Part shown: positions 50,901 to 58,577 of the stretch, piece by piece
Layout of the letters: every line of letters starts with the position of its first letter
Position numbering within the stretch: the first letter of the stretch is position 1
Assembly: GCF_036053395.1 (NCBI RefSeq)
Contig: NZ_CP107942.1
Coordinates: 1,578,501-1,642,500, forward strand
Origin: Actinoplanes sp. NBC_00393
GTDB taxonomy: Bacteria > Actinomycetota > Actinomycetes > Mycobacteriales > Micromonosporaceae
Direction of reading: 5' to 3'
DNA: 64,000 nucleotides
The notes under the pieces: generated by a model
The model's input: the letters and a program-made list of their open reading frames with translations, nothing else
Told to the model about the DNA's origin: nothing
The model's database searches: none
Translations under genes and position numbers: made by a program

Positions 50901-51641
50901 CGGGAGCAGACGGTCGAGCAGCGGATTGCGGGGTGCGACGATGCCGACCCAGAGCAGGCCGTCGCTGCCCAGGTACATGTTGTCGGGGAAGCCGGGCAGG
51001 TTGTCCACCAGCACCTCGGTGGTGCCCGCTTTCGCGCCGGTCAGCCAGTGCCGGCGGATCCGGTAGCCGGCCGTTTCGGCGAAGATCAGGTGGGATTCGT
51101 CGGGGGCGAGGACCAGGCCGTTGCCGAACTTCAGGTCGTCCAGCAGGGTGGTGACCGTGCCGTCCGGGTCGCGGCGCAGCAGCCGGCCGGTGCAGGAGTG
51201 TTCGAAGACGTCGCCGAGGTGGTTCTCCAGGTCCCAGCGCAGCGAGGACGAGGTGAACCAGATGGTGTCGTCGCGGCTCTGGACGACGTTGCTGGGGAAC
51301 GGGGTCTGCACCAGGACGTCGATCGTGCCGTCCGGGCGTACCTCCAAGAGGCCTTTGTCGTGGTCGCAGACCAGGACGCCGCCGTCGGCGCGGGCGTGCA
51401 GACCCAGCGGGCGGCCGCCGGTCTCGGCCAGGACCGTACGCTCGCCGCTCGCCGGATCGATGCGGACCACGCGCCCGTCCTCGGTGCCCGCGATGATCCG
51501 CCCGGCGTGGTCGAAGACCACATCCTCGGGCCCGTGCCCGCCGGCCGGCAGCCGGCGTAAGACCTTGAGCGGGCCGGTCGGTCCGCGGTCGGCGATGGCC
51601 GGGGGCGCCCAGCGGCGCGGGCTGATCAGGCGACGGGCCAT
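50658..51641 (-). CDS. SMP-30/strictosidine-synthase-like lactonase-fold protein
   Basis: A 327-residue six-bladed beta-propeller of the SMP-30/gluconolactonase/strictosidine-synthase-like group. Seen are GPEDVVFDHAGRIIAGTEDGRVVRID, FGNGLVLAPDESHLIFAETAGYRIRR, LPGFPDNMYLGSDGLLWVGI and the terminal LVLGSLIENDVAVVEL blade. Members hydrolyse lactones or similar esters with a calcium ion. It is the last gene of the ACAD/SDR/phosphotransferase operon, starting 10 bp after the phosphatase gene. Confidence 0.82.
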   Translation of the reverse strand: MARRLISPRRWAPPAIADRGPTGPLKVLRRLPAGGHGPEDVVFDHAGRIIAGTEDGRVVRIDPASGERTVLAETGGRPLGLHARADGGVLVCDHDKGLLEVRPDGTIDVLVQTPFPSNVVQSRDDTIWFTSSSLRWDLENHLGDVFEHSCTGRLLRRDPDGTVTTLLDDLKFGNGLVLAPDESHLIFAETAGYRIRRHWLTGAKAGTTEVLVDNLPGFPDNMYLGSDGLLWVGIVAPRNPLLDRLLPLPGLLRVLVWNLPDAVRPKATILAWVMAFDLSGNPVHDLRADDGSYGFVTSVAEHDGTLVLGSLIENDVAVVELPAGGGA

Positions 51642-51651
51642 GCGGGGCTCC

Positions 51652-52365
51652 TCAGCGGTAGGTGAGCAGGCGCGGATCTGATTCCAGGTGGGTGTGCTCG
51701 TTGTAGGTGGACATCCACAGCCCGCGCCGCCCGGAGACCAGTTTCGTGACGCCGGTGTTGACGGCGACCCGGTTCAGCGCGGCCCACACGGTGGCGAGCG
51801 TGGCCGGGTCCGCGTCGCGGCCCGCGGTCAGCGTCGCGACGGCCAGCGCGATCGGCCCGCCGGAGCTGACCGCGACGATGTCGCGGTGCTGTCGCAGCAG
51901 CTCACCGGCACGTTCCAGGGCGCCGGCGATCCGCTGCCGGAAACCCGGGAACGACTCGGCGTACTCGGTGTCGAACTCGCCGGAGCACCAGCGGCCGGTG
52001 GCCGCCTCGAAGATCTCCTGGAACGCACGGCCGGGCTGTTCGCTGCCGGCCAGTTCGGCCGCGAGGTACGCCCGATCCCGGTACGCCGGACGATGAACCT
52101 CCACGACGTGCTGGAAGTCGAACTCGTCCCAGCCCGGGTCGGTGTGCACCGGCACGGCCGGCCCGCCGAGTCCGTCGAGGATCCCGCCGACCGTGCCCTG
52201 ATGCCGGCGCAGCGACCCGCACAGCACCAGATCCGGCCGCAGACCGCGCTCGGCGAACGACTTGCCGAGCACGCGGGCCTGCTCACCGCCCAGCTCGGAC
52301 AGCGCGTCGTAGTCGTCCGCGCCGAACGACGCCTGACCGTGCCGGACCAGCAGCAGCCGCCCCAC
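51652..52365 (-). CDS. Histidine phosphatase family protein
   Basis: A 237-residue phosphoglycerate-mutase-like phosphatase. The catalytic RHG box LLLVRHGQASFG (His10) is at the N-terminus and the second histidine arginine pocket is completed by FDTEYAESFPGFRQRI and VAVSSGGPIALAV, where the usual second His of the pocket is replaced by Ser-Ser-Gly-Gly. The GTG at 52365 lies 2 bp after the phosphotransferase stop, with GGAGG. It could act on a phosphorylated acyl intermediate made by the neighbouring kinase; this is inference. Confidence 0.85.
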   Translation of the reverse strand: MGRLLLVRHGQASFGADDYDALSELGGEQARVLGKSFAERGLRPDLVLCGSLRRHQGTVGGILDGLGGPAVPVHTDPGWDEFDFQHVVEVHRPAYRDRAYLAAELAGSEQPGRAFQEIFEAATGRWCSGEFDTEYAESFPGFRQRIAGALERAGELLRQHRDIVAVSSGGPIALAVATLTAGRDADPATLATVWAALNRVAVNTGVTKLVSGRRGLWMSTYNEHTHLESDPRLLTYR

Positions 52366-52367
52366 GC

Positions 52368-53387
52368 CTACCTCCCCGCCCGGCGGATGATCCGCCGGCA
52401 TCGTGCTTCGAGCATGAGGCAGGCTACCCAGTAGTAGCGGAACGCGGGGTTCGTGGTCTGCCGGTGGTGGTAGCGGTAGTAGATCTGCTGCACGATGACG
52501 GCCAGCCGGAACAGGCCGAACACCTCGTAGAACGCCCACTCCCGGTCGGTGAGCTCGAAGCCGCGGCGGGCGCAGTAGTAGTCGACGACCTCGCGGCGGG
52601 TCAGCATGCCGGGCGTGTGCGTGGGCTGGCGCCGGAACGCCCGGAACAGCGGCCCGTCGTCGGCCTGCACCCAGTAGGCGAGGGCGCCGCCGAGGTCCAT
52701 CAGCGGGTCGCCGAGGGTCGCCATCTCCCAGTCGAGCAGGGCCACCGGCTTCATCGAGGGGTCGAAGACCACGTTGTCGAGGCGGAAATCGTTGTGGATC
52801 AGGCAGATGCCCCGGTCCTCCGGCTGGTTGTCGCGCAGCCAGGCCATCACCTTCTCGAACGAGCCGACGTTGCGCGTGCGTGCCGCCCGATAGCGGCGAC
52901 TCCAGCCGTCGACCTGCCGGGACACGTAACCGGCGCCCTTGCCCAGATCGGCGAGACCGGCGGCCTCCGGGTCCACCGAGTGCAGATCGGCCAGCAGGTC
53001 GAGGACCCCGGTGCAGAGCTGCCTCACCTGGTCCGGAGGCAGGTCGAGGTTCTTGCGGGGAATGAAGCCGGCGACCCGCCTCATCACGTAGAACGGCGAG
53101 CCGATCACCGACTCGTCCTCGCAGTACGCGACCATCTCCGGCACGTACGCGAAGACCGGCGCCAGCGCAGACTGGATCCGGTATTCGCGGCCCATGTCGT
53201 GGGCGCCCGCCGCCTTGGTGCCGGCCGGCGGGCGGCGCAGGATCAGGTCGTCGCCGAGCTGGTAGGTGAGGTTCGAGGCGCCACCGGTGAACTGCTTGAC
53301 CTCCGGCACCGCGTCGAGGCCCAGCCAGCGGGCGACCGCGGCGACGTCGAAGGCGTCCTCCGCACGGACCGGCCGGGGGCCGGTCAA
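52368..53387 (-). CDS. APH-family phosphotransferase (ACAD10/LvaA-like)
   Basis: A 339-residue aminoglycoside-phosphotransferase-fold kinase. Motifs are FTGGASNLTYQLG (nucleotide loop), LIHNDFRLDNVVFD (catalytic Asp) and LLDWEMATLGDPLMDLGG (metal-binding Asp). The pattern is that of the kinase domain of ACAD10/ACAD11 and of LvaA, which phosphorylate 4-hydroxyacyl-CoAs, not drug-resistance enzymes. The TTG at 53387 overlaps the SDR stop (TTGA); a GTG at 53365 is an alternative. Genomic coupling to an acyl-CoA dehydrogenase supports the role. Confidence 0.88.
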   Translation of the reverse strand: MTGPRPVRAEDAFDVAAVARWLGLDAVPEVKQFTGGASNLTYQLGDDLILRRPPAGTKAAGAHDMGREYRIQSALAPVFAYVPEMVAYCEDESVIGSPFYVMRRVAGFIPRKNLDLPPDQVRQLCTGVLDLLADLHSVDPEAAGLADLGKGAGYVSRQVDGWSRRYRAARTRNVGSFEKVMAWLRDNQPEDRGICLIHNDFRLDNVVFDPSMKPVALLDWEMATLGDPLMDLGGALAYWVQADDGPLFRAFRRQPTHTPGMLTRREVVDYYCARRGFELTDREWAFYEVFGLFRLAVIVQQIYYRYHHRQTTNPAFRYYWVACLMLEARCRRIIRRAGR

Positions 53388-54121
53388 GCCATTCTCCGCA
53401 CGACCGACAACGGCAGCGCCCGCATGGCGACACCGATCGGAACCCAGGGCCAGGCCGGGACGTACGCCTTGACCTTGCGCTTCTCGATGGCGGCGACCAT
53501 CGCGCGGACACCGACCGGCGTGTCCACCATGAACGGCGTCTTCTGCTGGACGTGCGCGTTCATCTCCGAGCGGATGTACCCGGGGTAGATCACCGACACG
53601 TCCACGCCACGGATCCGTTCCGAGCGCACCCCCTCGGCGATCGCGGCGACGCCGGCCTTGGTGGCCGCGTAGGTGGTCATCGACTTGCGCATACCGCGCA
53701 GCGCCGACATCGAGGAGATCAGTACGAGGTGACCGCGCTGCTGCGCCCGGAAGATCTCCAGAGCCGCCTCGGTCTGGGCCAGCGCCCCCACGAAGTTGAC
53801 CATCGCGGTGGCCCGGTTGGCGTCCCACCGGCCACTGCCGAGCGGAGCGCCCTTGCCGAGACCGGCGTTCACGACGACCCGGTCGATGGCGCCGAACTCC
53901 GCCGCGAACTCCCGGAACACCCGGAACACGGCCTCGTCGTCGGTGACGTCGAGCGCCCGGACACTCACCCGGACCCCGCTCAGTTCGTCCCGCAGTTTCT
54001 CGAGGCGATCGGTGCGCCGCGCACACAGCGCCAGGTCGTAGCCGAGCGCGGCGAACTGCCGTGCCATCTCCTCGCCCAGCCCGGCGCTCGCACCGGTGAT
54101 CAGGACTACGCCCTTGCTCAT
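53384..54121 (-). CDS. Short-chain dehydrogenase/reductase
   Basis: A 245-residue SDR with TGASAGLG (9-16), VNAGLG, the Ser of LISSMSAL and YAATK (Tyr/Lys pair). The C-terminal hydrophobic segment (YVPAWPWVPIGVAMRALPLSVVRRMA) suggests membrane association, as in acyl-chain SDRs. ATGA overlap with the previous SDR and TTGA overlap with the kinase gene show tight coupling. The substrate is probably a hydroxyacyl or keto intermediate of the operon's pathway. Confidence 0.9.
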   Translation of the reverse strand: MSKGVVLITGASAGLGEEMARQFAALGYDLALCARRTDRLEKLRDELSGVRVSVRALDVTDDEAVFRVFREFAAEFGAIDRVVVNAGLGKGAPLGSGRWDANRATAMVNFVGALAQTEAALEIFRAQQRGHLVLISSMSALRGMRKSMTTYAATKAGVAAIAEGVRSERIRGVDVSVIYPGYIRSEMNAHVQQKTPFMVDTPVGVRAMVAAIEKRKVKAYVPAWPWVPIGVAMRALPLSVVRRMA

Positions 54122-54897
54122 TCGTTCGACTCCATGATCTTCGTGCCGGTGGCGAACATCCGGCGGTCGTAGAGGACACGCGCGAGCCGCTTGGTCCAGA
54201 AGGCGATCCGGGCCGGGCGGTCGGGCATGATCAGAAACTTGCGGGCGTCCACGGCCTGCAGAACCCGGGCGGCGATCTCGTCCGCGCCCAGCGGCGCCTT
54301 GTTGATCAGTCGGGTGGCGACCTGCACCATCATCGGGTCGTCGGCGGACATCGACGCCGCCAGGTTGGTGCGGAAGAACGTGGGGCAGACGACCGAGACG
54401 CCTATGCCGTACGGATGCAGCTCGTGCCGCAGCGTCTCGGAGAGCGCGACGACCGCCGCTTTCGACGCATTGTAGGAGCTCATCGCGGGCGCGTGCACCA
54501 GCCCGGCGGCCGAGGCCACGTTCACGATGTGGCCGCCGCGCTGCTCCTTGAACAGCGGGGTGAAGGTGCGGCAGCCGGTGACCGCGCCGAGCACGTTGAC
54601 GTTCAGGACCCGTTGCCAGTGCTCGGCGCCGAGCCGGTCGATCCGGCCGCCGGCGGCGATGCCCGCGTTGTTGACCAGCAGGTCGAGGCCCTCGAACTGT
54701 TTACGCACCCGCAGCAACGCGCCCGCCCAGTCGGCCTCGGAGGTGATGTCGAGGGGCTGGAACGAGACCGCGCCGTCCGGCAGGACGTCCGGTTCCTTCA
54801 CGTCCGTGATCAGCACCTGGTCGCCGCGTTCCGCGCAGCGGGCGGCGAGGGCGGCGCCCAGGCCGGACGCGCCGCCGGTGATCAATACGCGCCTCAC
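54118..54897 (-). CDS. Short-chain dehydrogenase/reductase
   Basis: A 259-residue SDR: ITGGASGLG near the N-terminus, VNNAGIAAGG, the Ser of NVASAAGL and YNASK. A C-terminal basic and hydrophobic segment (FWTKRLARVLYDRRMF) again hints at membrane contact. The GTG at 54897 overlaps the acyl-CoA dehydrogenase stop (GTGA); longer upstream reading is arginine-rich antisense sequence. It is the second gene of the operon. Confidence 0.9.
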   Translation of the reverse strand: MRRVLITGGASGLGAALAARCAERGDQVLITDVKEPDVLPDGAVSFQPLDITSEADWAGALLRVRKQFEGLDLLVNNAGIAAGGRIDRLGAEHWQRVLNVNVLGAVTGCRTFTPLFKEQRGGHIVNVASAAGLVHAPAMSSYNASKAAVVALSETLRHELHPYGIGVSVVCPTFFRTNLAASMSADDPMMVQVATRLINKAPLGADEIAARVLQAVDARKFLIMPDRPARIAFWTKRLARVLYDRRMFATGTKIMESNE

Positions 54898-56108
54898 CGG
54901 CTCGCTCCGTGCTGGACGAGCTCGATCCGGGCGATCACACCGCGGTGCACCTCGTCCGGGCCGTCGGCGAGCCGGATCGCCCGGGCCGCGGTCCACGCCG
55001 ACGCGAGCGGGAAGTCACTGGACAGCCCGGCGCCGCCGTGGATCTGCATGGCGAAGTCGATGACGTCCTGGGCGACCCGCGGCGCGGCCACCTTGATCTG
55101 GCTGACCTCCGACAGCGAGGCGAGCGGGCCCTCGGTGTCGAGCTTCCAGGCGGCGTGCATGATCAGCAGCCGCAGCGAGTTGATGGCGATCCGGGCCTCG
55201 GCGATGCGTTCCCGGTTGCCGCCCAGGTTCACGAGAGGCTTGCCGAAGGCGACCCGGGACAGGCCGCGCTCGCAGGCCAGGTGCAGGGCCCGTTCGGCGA
55301 GCCCGACCAGGCGCATGGCGTGGTGCACGCGGCCCGGGCCGAGCCGGCCCTGCGCGATCTCGAAGGCGCGGCCGGGGCCGGCGATGACGTTCGACAGGGG
55401 GACGCGTACGCCGGTGAACGACACCTCGCCGTGCCCGAAGGGTTCGTCGAAGAAGCCCATCGTGTCGAGCATCCGTTCGACCTGGACGCCGGGGTGGTCG
55501 ATCGGGACCAGGACCATCGAGTGCCGGGCGTAGCGGTGGGCCTCCGGGTCGGTCAGGCCCATCACGATCAAAACCTTGCAGTCCGGGTGGCCGACGCCGG
55601 TGGTCCACCACTTGCGGCCGTCCAGAACGACCTCGTCGCCGTCGACGACCGCGGTGAGCTCCATGTTGGTGGCGTCGGAGGAGGCCACGCCGGGCTCGGT
55701 CATCGCGAAGGCGCTGCGGATCCGCCCGTCCAGCAGCGGGTCGAGCCACTGTTCCTGCTGCTCGGGGGAGCCGTAGCGGAGCAGCACCTCGGCGTTGCCG
55801 GTGTCGGGGGCGTTGCAGTTGAAGACGTACGGCGCGAGGTGGGACCAGCCGGTGGCCTCGGCGATCGGCGCGTACTCGACGTTCGTCAGGCCGGTGCCGT
55901 GCGGGCCGTCGTAGTCGTGCGGCAGGAACAGGTTCCACAGGCCCTGGGCGCGGGCCCGGCGCTGCAGCTCGCGGACCTGCTCGGGGACCTGCCAGCGGTC
56001 ACCGCGCGCACGGCGCAGCTCCTGCTCGACCGGTTCGATCTCGTCGCGGACGAAGGCCCGGACCGCCTCGGTCAGCTCGGCCGCGCGCTCGGACGGGGTG
56101 AAATCCAT
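54894..56108 (-). CDS. Acyl-CoA dehydrogenase (ACAD10/11-like)
   Basis: A 404-residue flavoprotein. Characteristic segments are FAMTEPGVASSDATNM (FAD/acyl binding), LDGRKWWTTGVGHPDCKV, the RVAFGKPL region and QIHGGAGLSSDFPLA. The WWTTGxGxPDC pattern is typical of the ACAD10/11-like bacterial enzymes that work with an APH-type kinase, where elimination of a phosphorylated 4-hydroxyacyl-CoA replaces simple desaturation. It is first in the six-gene operon, 35 bp after a pair of direct repeats. Confidence 0.92.
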   Translation of the reverse strand: MDFTPSERAAELTEAVRAFVRDEIEPVEQELRRARGDRWQVPEQVRELQRRARAQGLWNLFLPHDYDGPHGTGLTNVEYAPIAEATGWSHLAPYVFNCNAPDTGNAEVLLRYGSPEQQEQWLDPLLDGRIRSAFAMTEPGVASSDATNMELTAVVDGDEVVLDGRKWWTTGVGHPDCKVLIVMGLTDPEAHRYARHSMVLVPIDHPGVQVERMLDTMGFFDEPFGHGEVSFTGVRVPLSNVIAGPGRAFEIAQGRLGPGRVHHAMRLVGLAERALHLACERGLSRVAFGKPLVNLGGNRERIAEARIAINSLRLLIMHAAWKLDTEGPLASLSEVSQIKVAAPRVAQDVIDFAMQIHGGAGLSSDFPLASAWTAARAIRLADGPDEVHRGVIARIELVQHGASR

Positions 56109-56142
56109 GCGCTCACGCTAGGGCCTCAACGGCCACGAGGAC

Positions 56143-56179
56143 TTGATCCGGAGCGACAAGCATTTGATCCCGCGCGACA
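56143..56179. promoter_or_regulatory. Direct-repeat operator candidate upstream of the acyl-CoA dehydrogenase operon
   Basis: TTGATCCGGAGCGACA (56143-56158) and TTGATCCCGCGCGACA (56164-56179) match at 14 of 16 bases and are spaced 21 bp, two helical turns. They lie 35-71 bp upstream of the leftward operon's first start, a typical regulator position. The binding protein is unknown; the AraC-type regulator beyond the operon's far end is a candidate. Confidence 0.5.
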
Positions 56180-56284
56180 CGCCCCGGGTGACCATCTGCC
56201 TGAGCGCGGCGGCGGCGCTGGGGCGTCTCCCCGTGGCCGGTCGCATGGGCTGGGCGGGACTCTTCGTCGCGCGTACCCCGCTGG

Positions 56285-58504
56285 TCATGCGGCCTGGCGG
56301 TGACCCGCATCGATCATCGCGTCGATCGCCTCGGCCGGCATCGGCCGGGCGAAATGGAAGCCCTGCGCGTGCGGATAGCCCAGCTCGACCAGCCGCCGGG
56401 CCTGCTCCTCGGTCTCCACGCCCTCGGCCACCAGGTCCAGGCGCATGGTCGCGGCGATGCCGGCCAGCGCCGTGACGATGGCCTCCTGCTGCGGGGTGCC
56501 GCCGAGCCCGTCCACGAACGACTTGTCGACCTTGATGGTGTCGACCGGGCAGGTACGCAGCAGGCCCAGCGAGGAGTGCCCGGTGCCGAAGTCGTCGAGG
56601 GCGATGGTGATGCCCTGCGCGGAGAGCGCGGCGACGGTGGCCAGCGCGTGGCCGCCGCCGAAGACCGCGGTCTCGGTGACCTCGACCGTCAGGCTGGCCG
56701 GCGGCAGGTCGTGCCGGGCCAGCACCGCGGCCACGGTGGCGGGCAGGCGCGGGTCGAGCAGCTGCCGGGCGGAGACGTTCACACCGACCCGGGGCGCGGC
56801 CGGGCCGTGCTGCCGCTGCCAGGCCGCGGCCTGCGCGCACGCCGTCTCCAGGATCCACATGCCCAGGTCGGTGATGGCGCCGGTGTCCTCGGCGACCGGG
56901 ATGAACTCGGCCGGTGACACCGTGCGGCCGTCCCGCCGGGTCCACCGGATCAGCGCCTCCACGCTGGAGATCTGCCCGCCGGGCAGCGTCACGATCGGCT
57001 GGTAGAGCAGGTGGAACTCGCCGTCGGCGAGGCCGCGGCGCAGGTCGGCGGCCATCTGGCTGTGCCGGGTCACCTGCTGTTCCAAAGCGGCGTCGTAGCG
57101 GACCGCGACCGGACCGACCCCGTCCATGGCGGCGCGCAGCGCGATGCCGGCCCGCCGGTACAGGTCGGGCGCCTCGGCGCTGCGGCCGTCGGCGAGGCCG
57201 ACCGCGACGTCGATCAGCACCTCCTGCCCGTCGACGTGCAGCGGTTCGCGGCCCAGGGCGAGCAGCCGGTCGATCTGGTCCTGCTCCGCCGCGCCGGGCA
57301 GCAGCAGGCCGAACTCGTCGCCGCCGACCCGGGCCACCACGGCCTCGGTCCCGGCCACCGCGGTCAGCCGGGCCGCGAACGTGGAGAGCAGCATGTCGCC
57401 GGCGGTGGTGCCGAGGCTCTCGTTGACCGAGCGGAACCCGATCAGGTCGATCAGCGCGACCGTCCGCGGGCCCGTGCGGTCGCTGATCGCCGCGGCCAGG
57501 TGCCGCCGGTTGTGCAGGCCGGTCAGCTCGTCGTGCTCGGCACGGTGGGTCACCGCGTTGAGCAGGATGTTGTTGTCCGCCAGCGCGAACGCCTGGCGGG
57601 CGGCGACCAGCACCAGCATCAGCGCGGCGCCGCCCACCAGCAGGCCGCCGATCCGCCCGGTCACGACGAAGACGGTCACCACCAGCGCGCCGGCCAGGAC
57701 GCTGGCCAGCAGCGGCATGATGGTGCCGCGCCGGTAGGCGAGCTGCGGGTCGGCCGGCGCCGAGGATCGACTGGTCAGAGCCCAGGCGAGGGCGCACATC
57801 GGTGCGGCGGCCGGGAGCACGGCGGCGCTGCCGTTGAGGTACGGCCACGGCCGCAGGACCTCGATGAGGATGACCGACAGCGGCGCCGCCACGGCGATCG
57901 GGCTCAGGAACCACAGCGCCGGCCACGGCATCGGGTTGCTGCGCGACATCATCGCCTTCAGCACGATGACCATGCCGGCGCCGGTGATCGCCAGGACCGC
58001 GATGTTTAGGCGCACCGCGGACGGCTCGCCGGCGAGGTGGCGGCCGAACCAGGCGAGGTACTCCGAGGCGGCCATGCCAGCGGCCAGCGCGACGACGGCC
58101 ACGTCCAGAACCGCGGTGGCCCGCTGCCGCCAGGTCCGCTTGCCGGCGGGCAGGCGCACCATCGTGGTGGCGGCCACCGCCGAGGCGATCATGTAGATCA
58201 CCATGGTGCGGACGCTGACCGGCGGCACACCGGTGTTCGGCAGGGTCAGCACGTCGATCGTCTGGCTGACCGCGGCGGCCAGCATGCCGGCCACCGCCAG
58301 CGAGAAGCGCTTCCAGAACGCGCGCAGCGGTCCGTCGACGGTCCGGGCGGCGTGCCGGCAGATGACGAAGGCGACGATCAGTCCGAAGGCGGCGACGATC
58401 CAGACCAGCACCTTGGGCAGGCTGATCTGCGTACCGAGGGCGATGAGGCCGATCTCCGCCAGCATCGACGCCGCGGCGGCCACAGCGGCCGCACCGACCC
58501 TCAT
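56285..58504 (-). CDS. Membrane c-di-GMP protein with GGDEF and EAL domains
   Basis: A 739-residue protein. The N-terminal 310 residues have about eight membrane helices, then come a GGDEF domain (VGGDEFGLLLPG) and an EAL domain with EALIRW, NVSARQLLDP, ETAVF, DDFGTGHSSLGLL, KVDKSFVDGL and EGVETEEQ, i.e. a complete phosphodiesterase site. It could both make and degrade c-di-GMP. GGAG precedes the ATG at 58504. It is 73 bp downstream of another GGDEF gene in the same direction. Confidence 0.93.
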   Translation of the reverse strand: MRVGAAAVAAAASMLAEIGLIALGTQISLPKVLVWIVAAFGLIVAFVICRHAARTVDGPLRAFWKRFSLAVAGMLAAAVSQTIDVLTLPNTGVPPVSVRTMVIYMIASAVAATTMVRLPAGKRTWRQRATAVLDVAVVALAAGMAASEYLAWFGRHLAGEPSAVRLNIAVLAITGAGMVIVLKAMMSRSNPMPWPALWFLSPIAVAAPLSVILIEVLRPWPYLNGSAAVLPAAAPMCALAWALTSRSSAPADPQLAYRRGTIMPLLASVLAGALVVTVFVVTGRIGGLLVGGAALMLVLVAARQAFALADNNILLNAVTHRAEHDELTGLHNRRHLAAAISDRTGPRTVALIDLIGFRSVNESLGTTAGDMLLSTFAARLTAVAGTEAVVARVGGDEFGLLLPGAAEQDQIDRLLALGREPLHVDGQEVLIDVAVGLADGRSAEAPDLYRRAGIALRAAMDGVGPVAVRYDAALEQQVTRHSQMAADLRRGLADGEFHLLYQPIVTLPGGQISSVEALIRWTRRDGRTVSPAEFIPVAEDTGAITDLGMWILETACAQAAAWQRQHGPAAPRVGVNVSARQLLDPRLPATVAAVLARHDLPPASLTVEVTETAVFGGGHALATVAALSAQGITIALDDFGTGHSSLGLLRTCPVDTIKVDKSFVDGLGGTPQQEAIVTALAGIAATMRLDLVAEGVETEEQARRLVELGYPHAQGFHFARPMPAEAIDAMIDAGHRQAA

Positions 58505-58577
58505 GCCGTCTCCTTCGACCCGTATCCGCCACGCGCGTTCGGTATATCGGCCACCGATCCGCCGGGTTGAGAGAAGC

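Noticed and set aside
52368..53387. Aminoglycoside resistance phosphotransferase
   Set aside because: The fold is shared, but the GGASNLTYQLG and LDWEMATLGDP context and the operon with an acyl-CoA dehydrogenase fit the ACAD10/LvaA-type kinases.
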